Part shown: piece after piece, positions 13,054 to 16,072 of the stretch
How the letters are laid out: each line of letters begins with the position of its first letter
Position numbering within the stretch: the stretch's first letter is position 1
Assembly (NCBI GenBank): GCA_003243255.1
Contig: QFQM01000100.1
Span: 1 to 16,072 of the forward strand
Direction: 5' to 3'
Length of the DNA: 16,072 nucleotides
Source: Flavobacterium psychrophilum
GTDB lineage: Bacteria; Bacteroidota; Bacteroidia; Flavobacteriales; Flavobacteriaceae
The notes under the pieces: model-generated
Database searches by the model: none
What the model was told of the DNA's origin: nothing
What the model saw: the letters and a program-made list of their open reading frames with translations, nothing else
Program-made: the position numbers and the translations under genes

Positions 13054-16000
13054 ATGTACCTGAATTGCCATTCCTTCCATAGCCTGCGATATGGTACGAT
13101 TTCTGTTGCCGATTTGGTAGCCCGGGGAAAAGCCTTGGGCGTCACCGCTATGGCGCTGACCGATATCAACACGGTAACGGGAGTGTATGAGTTTTATAAA
13201 GCCTGTAATGATGCAGGTATTAAGCCACTGGTAGGCATGGAATTTAGGGAGGATAATGAATTGCTGTATGTGGCTTTATCAAAAAACCGTAATGGTCTCG
13301 CTCAGATTAACAGGCACCGCACCTTTTTTAATCTTGAAAAATTACCAGTACCGGAAACAGCTCCTGACTTTTCTGATGTGCTGGTGGTTTATCCGATAGA
13401 GAATGTTCCCGAAAGTCTGAAAGATTTTGAGTTTATAGGCGTGCGTCCGGAAAACATTTCGCTGCTGATTCGTCCTGAATGGAAGAACAGGCTGGATAAG
13501 ATGGTTGTACTGCAGCCTGTAACTATTGCAAGCAAACTGGAATACAACCTGCATCGTATCCTCAGGGCGATTGACCTCAATACCCTGGGCAGTAAGCTGA
13601 CAGCTGCCGATTATTGTGCTGCCGATGAGATGATGAGGACACCGGAAGAAATAACGATGCGTTTCAGCCAATACCCAAAGCTATTGGAAAACACTTTTAC
13701 TCTGGTAAACCAATGCTCCTTTGAATATGAATTTGGTATCCCTCGTAACAAAAAGCATTATACTTTGGGTCGTGATACGGATCTTGAATTGTTGACCAGC
13801 CTGGCTAAGCAAGGGCTCATGAGAAGGTATGGACCGGAAAATAGTGCTGCAAAGGAACGGGTGGAAAAAGAATTAGCTGTAATTCACCAGTTGGAGTTCA
13901 GTGGCTATTTCCTGATTACCTGGGACATCATCCGCTTCAGCAATTCAATGGGATTTTTACACATTGGTCGCGGCAGCGGTGCCAATAGCATCATCGCATA
14001 TTGTCTTGGTATAACGGACATCTGCCCCTTAGAACTTGATTTGTATTTCGAGCGTTTTTTGAACCTTAACCGTAAAAGCCCTCCCGACTTTGACATTGAC
14101 TGGTCATGGAAAGAGCGCGATGTGATATTGGATTACATTTTCAGGCGCTACGGCGCTGACCATGTAGCCTTTTGCGGCACCAATGTGGAATTTAAATACA
14201 AATCCATTTTTCGCGAAGTCGGTAAAGTATTCGGCCTCCCGAAAGAGGAACTGGATGCCTTATCCGGCACCGCTATGGACCAGCACGATAAAAATGAAAA
14301 AGTGAAGCTGGTGCATAAGTATGGTATGATGATGGAAAAATTCCCGAACCAGCGATCCATGCACTCCTGTGGCATACTGATTTCTGAAGACCCTATTACG
14401 GATTTTACCGCCTTGGAAATGCCGCCAAAAGGATTTCCTATTGTCCAATTTGATATGCACGTAGCCGAAGAAGTTGGCTTTGACAAATTCGACATACTCT
14501 CCCAAAGGGGCATCGGCCATATTGATGATTCGGTAAAGCTGATCAAAAAAAACCATGGTATTACAGTAGATATCCGCGACACGTCTATTTCTAAGGATGA
14601 AGCTGCGTGTAACGAGTATTTAGGGCAGGGTAAAACCATTGGTTGCTTTTATATCGAAAGCCCTGCCATGCGCGGGCTGCTGCGTAGGTTAAAGTGCGAC
14701 AATTATAAAGTATTGGTGGCAGCTTCATCTATTATACGCCCCGGTGTAGCGCAAAGCGGCATGATGAAGGAATATATCTTCCGCCATAATTATCCCGACA
14801 GGTTCGAATATTTCCATCCGGTATTTGAGCAGCAGCTGGGAGAAACCTATGGCATTATGGTATACCAGGAGGATGTGATCAAGATTGCGCTGCATTACGG
14901 AGGTGTGGCAGCTGCTGACGGCGATATCCTGCGCAGGGCAATGAGCGGCAAAGGCCGTTCGAAGGCTGCACTTCAGAAAGTGAAGGATAATTTTTTTGCT
15001 TCCTGCGCCGCCCAGGGGCATCCGGAACAATTAAGTGCCGAAATATACCGGCAGATCGAGTCGTTTGCAGGTTATTCATTCTGTAAGGCACACTCGGCAT
15101 CCTATGCTGTGGAGAGCTATCAGAGCCTGTACCTGAAAGTCCACTACCCTATTGAATTTATGGTAGCTGTCATTAATAACCAGGGTGGCTTTTACCGGAC
15201 AGAAGTATATGTACATGAAGCGCGTATGTCGGGGGCTGCAATCCATAACCCCTGCATCAACAAAAGCGAAATGGAAACCACACTTTACGGCAAGGACATT
15301 TACCTGGGTTTTATGCACCTGCAGGGATTGCAGGGGGAAATTGCCCAAAACATTGTAGAAGAACGTTTGTGTAATGGCGAGTATATTTCATTGGAAGATT
15401 TTATAAAGCGCGTACCTATAGGCATTGAAGGATTGCAATTATTGATATACATCGGGGCATTCCGTTCTACCGGAAAGAACAAGAATGAGCTATTGGTAAC
15501 TGCCCGTCGTATCATGATGAACTTTAAGCCGGAGCACCGCCAGCCGCAGCTACTACCGGAACACGTCAGGGAATATAAGCTACCGGAGTTGAAGCGTTCC
15601 CCATTTGAGGATGCTTTCGATGAAATTGAACTCCTGGGCTTCCCGGTATCCGTAACACCTTTCAACCTTTTGAAAACCAGGTATCGTGGCGATGTGATGG
15701 CATGCGATTTGGTACAATACCATAAGAAACAGGTGAAGATGCTGGCCTATCTGGTGTCCCGTAAGCACGTCCCAACGAAGATGGGTGCTATGTATTTCGG
15801 GACCTGGATCGATGCCAACGGTGCGTTTTTCGATACAGCGCATTTTACCAAAACCCTGAAAGAGTACCCGTTCAAAGGTGGTGGGTGTTATTTGCTTCTG
15901 GGGACTGTCGAGGTCGACTATCACTTCCCTACTATCACCATATCGAAAATGGAAAAGATGCCTTTTATTACTGACCCTCGTTACAGGGAAACAGATGCTG

Positions 16001-16072
16001 AAAGTACACTAACACAAGAAAAACTCCGGGAGGATGTGTCGATGACACAACGTGCGCCTTACCCCCAGGAAC
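13054..16072 (+). CDS. DnaE-type DNA polymerase III alpha, probable error-prone second copy (3' end missing)
   Basis: The frame is open from ATG 13054 to the window edge, 1006 complete codons; the C-terminus lies beyond. Residues 1-65 are a PHP domain start (MYLNCHSFHSLRYG, MALTDINT, IKPLVGMEF). The polymerase core follows: GRGSGANSIIAYCLGIT; PDFDIDW with Asp345 and Asp347; RSMHSCGILIS; Asp480 in DKFDILSQRG as third carboxylate; IIRPGVAQSG; YGIMVYQEDVIKIA; LRRAMSGKGR; FAGYSFCKAHSASYA and HYPIEFM. A C-terminal OB-like part (VKMLAYLVSRK to DPRY) suggests the end is near. It is shorter than replicative DnaE (about 1160 aa). PHP metal residues look lost (Asn4 for the first His, Ile38 for the His after Asp37). 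Operon with a dinB-like gene and a LexA-like repressor parallels the ImuB/DnaE2 mutasome, so an error-prone damage role is likely. Confidence 0.92.
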   Translation, partial: MYLNCHSFHSLRYGTISVADLVARGKALGVTAMALTDINTVTGVYEFYKACNDAGIKPLVGMEFREDNELLYVALSKNRNGLAQINRHRTFFNLEKLPVPETAPDFSDVLVVYPIENVPESLKDFEFIGVRPENISLLIRPEWKNRLDKMVVLQPVTIASKLEYNLHRILRAIDLNTLGSKLTAADYCAADEMMRTPEEITMRFSQYPKLLENTFTLVNQCSFEYEFGIPRNKKHYTLGRDTDLELLTSLAKQGLMRRYGPENSAAKERVEKELAVIHQLEFSGYFLITWDIIRFSNSMGFLHIGRGSGANSIIAYCLGITDICPLELDLYFERFLNLNRKSPPDFDIDWSWKERDVILDYIFRRYGADHVAFCGTNVEFKYKSIFREVGKVFGLPKEELDALSGTAMDQHDKNEKVKLVHKYGMMMEKFPNQRSMHSCGILISEDPITDFTALEMPPKGFPIVQFDMHVAEEVGFDKFDILSQRGIGHIDDSVKLIKKNHGITVDIRDTSISKDEAACNEYLGQGKTIGCFYIESPAMRGLLRRLKCDNYKVLVAASSIIRPGVAQSGMMKEYIFRHNYPDRFEYFHPVFEQQLGETYGIMVYQEDVIKIALHYGGVAAADGDILRRAMSGKGRSKAALQKVKDNFFASCAAQGHPEQLSAEIYRQIESFAGYSFCKAHSASYAVESYQSLYLKVHYPIEFMVAVINNQGGFYRTEVYVHEARMSGAAIHNPCINKSEMETTLYGKDIYLGFMHLQGLQGEIAQNIVEERLCNGEYISLEDFIKRVPIGIEGLQLLIYIGAFRSTGKNKNELLVTARRIMMNFKPEHRQPQLLPEHVREYKLPELKRSPFEDAFDEIELLGFPVSVTPFNLLKTRYRGDVMACDLVQYHKKQVKMLAYLVSRKHVPTKMGAMYFGTWIDANGAFFDTAHFTKTLKEYPFKGGGCYLLLGTVEVDYHFPTITISKMEKMPFITDPRYRETDAESTLTQEKLREDVSMTQRAPYPQE

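Noticed and set aside
13342..15924. Several minus-strand ORFs of 63-163 codons
   Set aside because: All lie antisense to the continuous DnaE frame, whose motifs are intact throughout. They are shadows of its codon usage.

Overview
The window looks like chromosomal DNA of a Bacteroidota species, most likely of the flavobacterial type. Evidence: a SusC/SusD outer-membrane pair, promoter sequences of the Bacteroidota form (TTTG, then TAnnTTTG), few Shine-Dalgarno sites, AT-rich intergenic DNA, and a LexA-like/dinB/second-dnaE cassette. I cannot assign a genus from the sequence alone.

Layout. (1) Positions 1-145 hold the start of a leftward XRE-type helix-turn-helix regulator that runs off the left edge. 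(2) Positions 146-736 have no protein gene but are dense in structure: a good Bacteroidota promoter with two palindromes around it, a chain of nested hairpins including a five-block imperfect palindrome (295-408), and a strong intrinsic terminator (571-638). This reads as a regulated ~400-nt structured RNA, or as a long leader/attenuator of the following operon. (3) Positions 737-7781 are a tight rightward operon: SusC-type TonB-dependent transporter, SusD-type lipoprotein, exported S9 serine peptidase. It probably imports peptide material and degrades it. (4) Positions 7785-9134 hold three tandem copies of a ~475-bp unit on the minus strand. Each has a small exported protein (91-94 aa, four conserved cysteines, DUF6520-like), its own GCGGTTT/AAACCGC terminator hairpin, and a conserved leader containing a possible 12-19 codon ORF. 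(5) Upstream of these on the same strand (9135-10649) is a MauE/DoxX-like redox membrane protein with a CxC motif fused to a large beta-rich extracytoplasmic domain. (6) Positions 10794-16072 are a DNA-damage module: a LexA-like repressor with a self-cleavage site and Ser/Lys dyad, an 81-aa unknown protein in its operon, and divergently a Y-family polymerase (dinB-like) followed after 2 nt by a DnaE-type polymerase that runs off the right edge.

How the parts may work together. The cysteine-rich exported peptides and the MauE-like protein form an obvious substrate/oxidant pairing, and they converge on a peptide-uptake operon at a shared bidirectional terminator. Whether the two halves form one system (peptides made, oxidised, exported, then sensed or re-imported) is inference. 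The right-hand module is a plausible SOS-controlled mutagenesis cassette: the repressor and polymerases are divergent around an inverted repeat TTAGAACA-N17-TGTTCTAA. The most novel-looking parts are the structured region at 220-640 and the tandem cysteine-peptide/MauE cluster.
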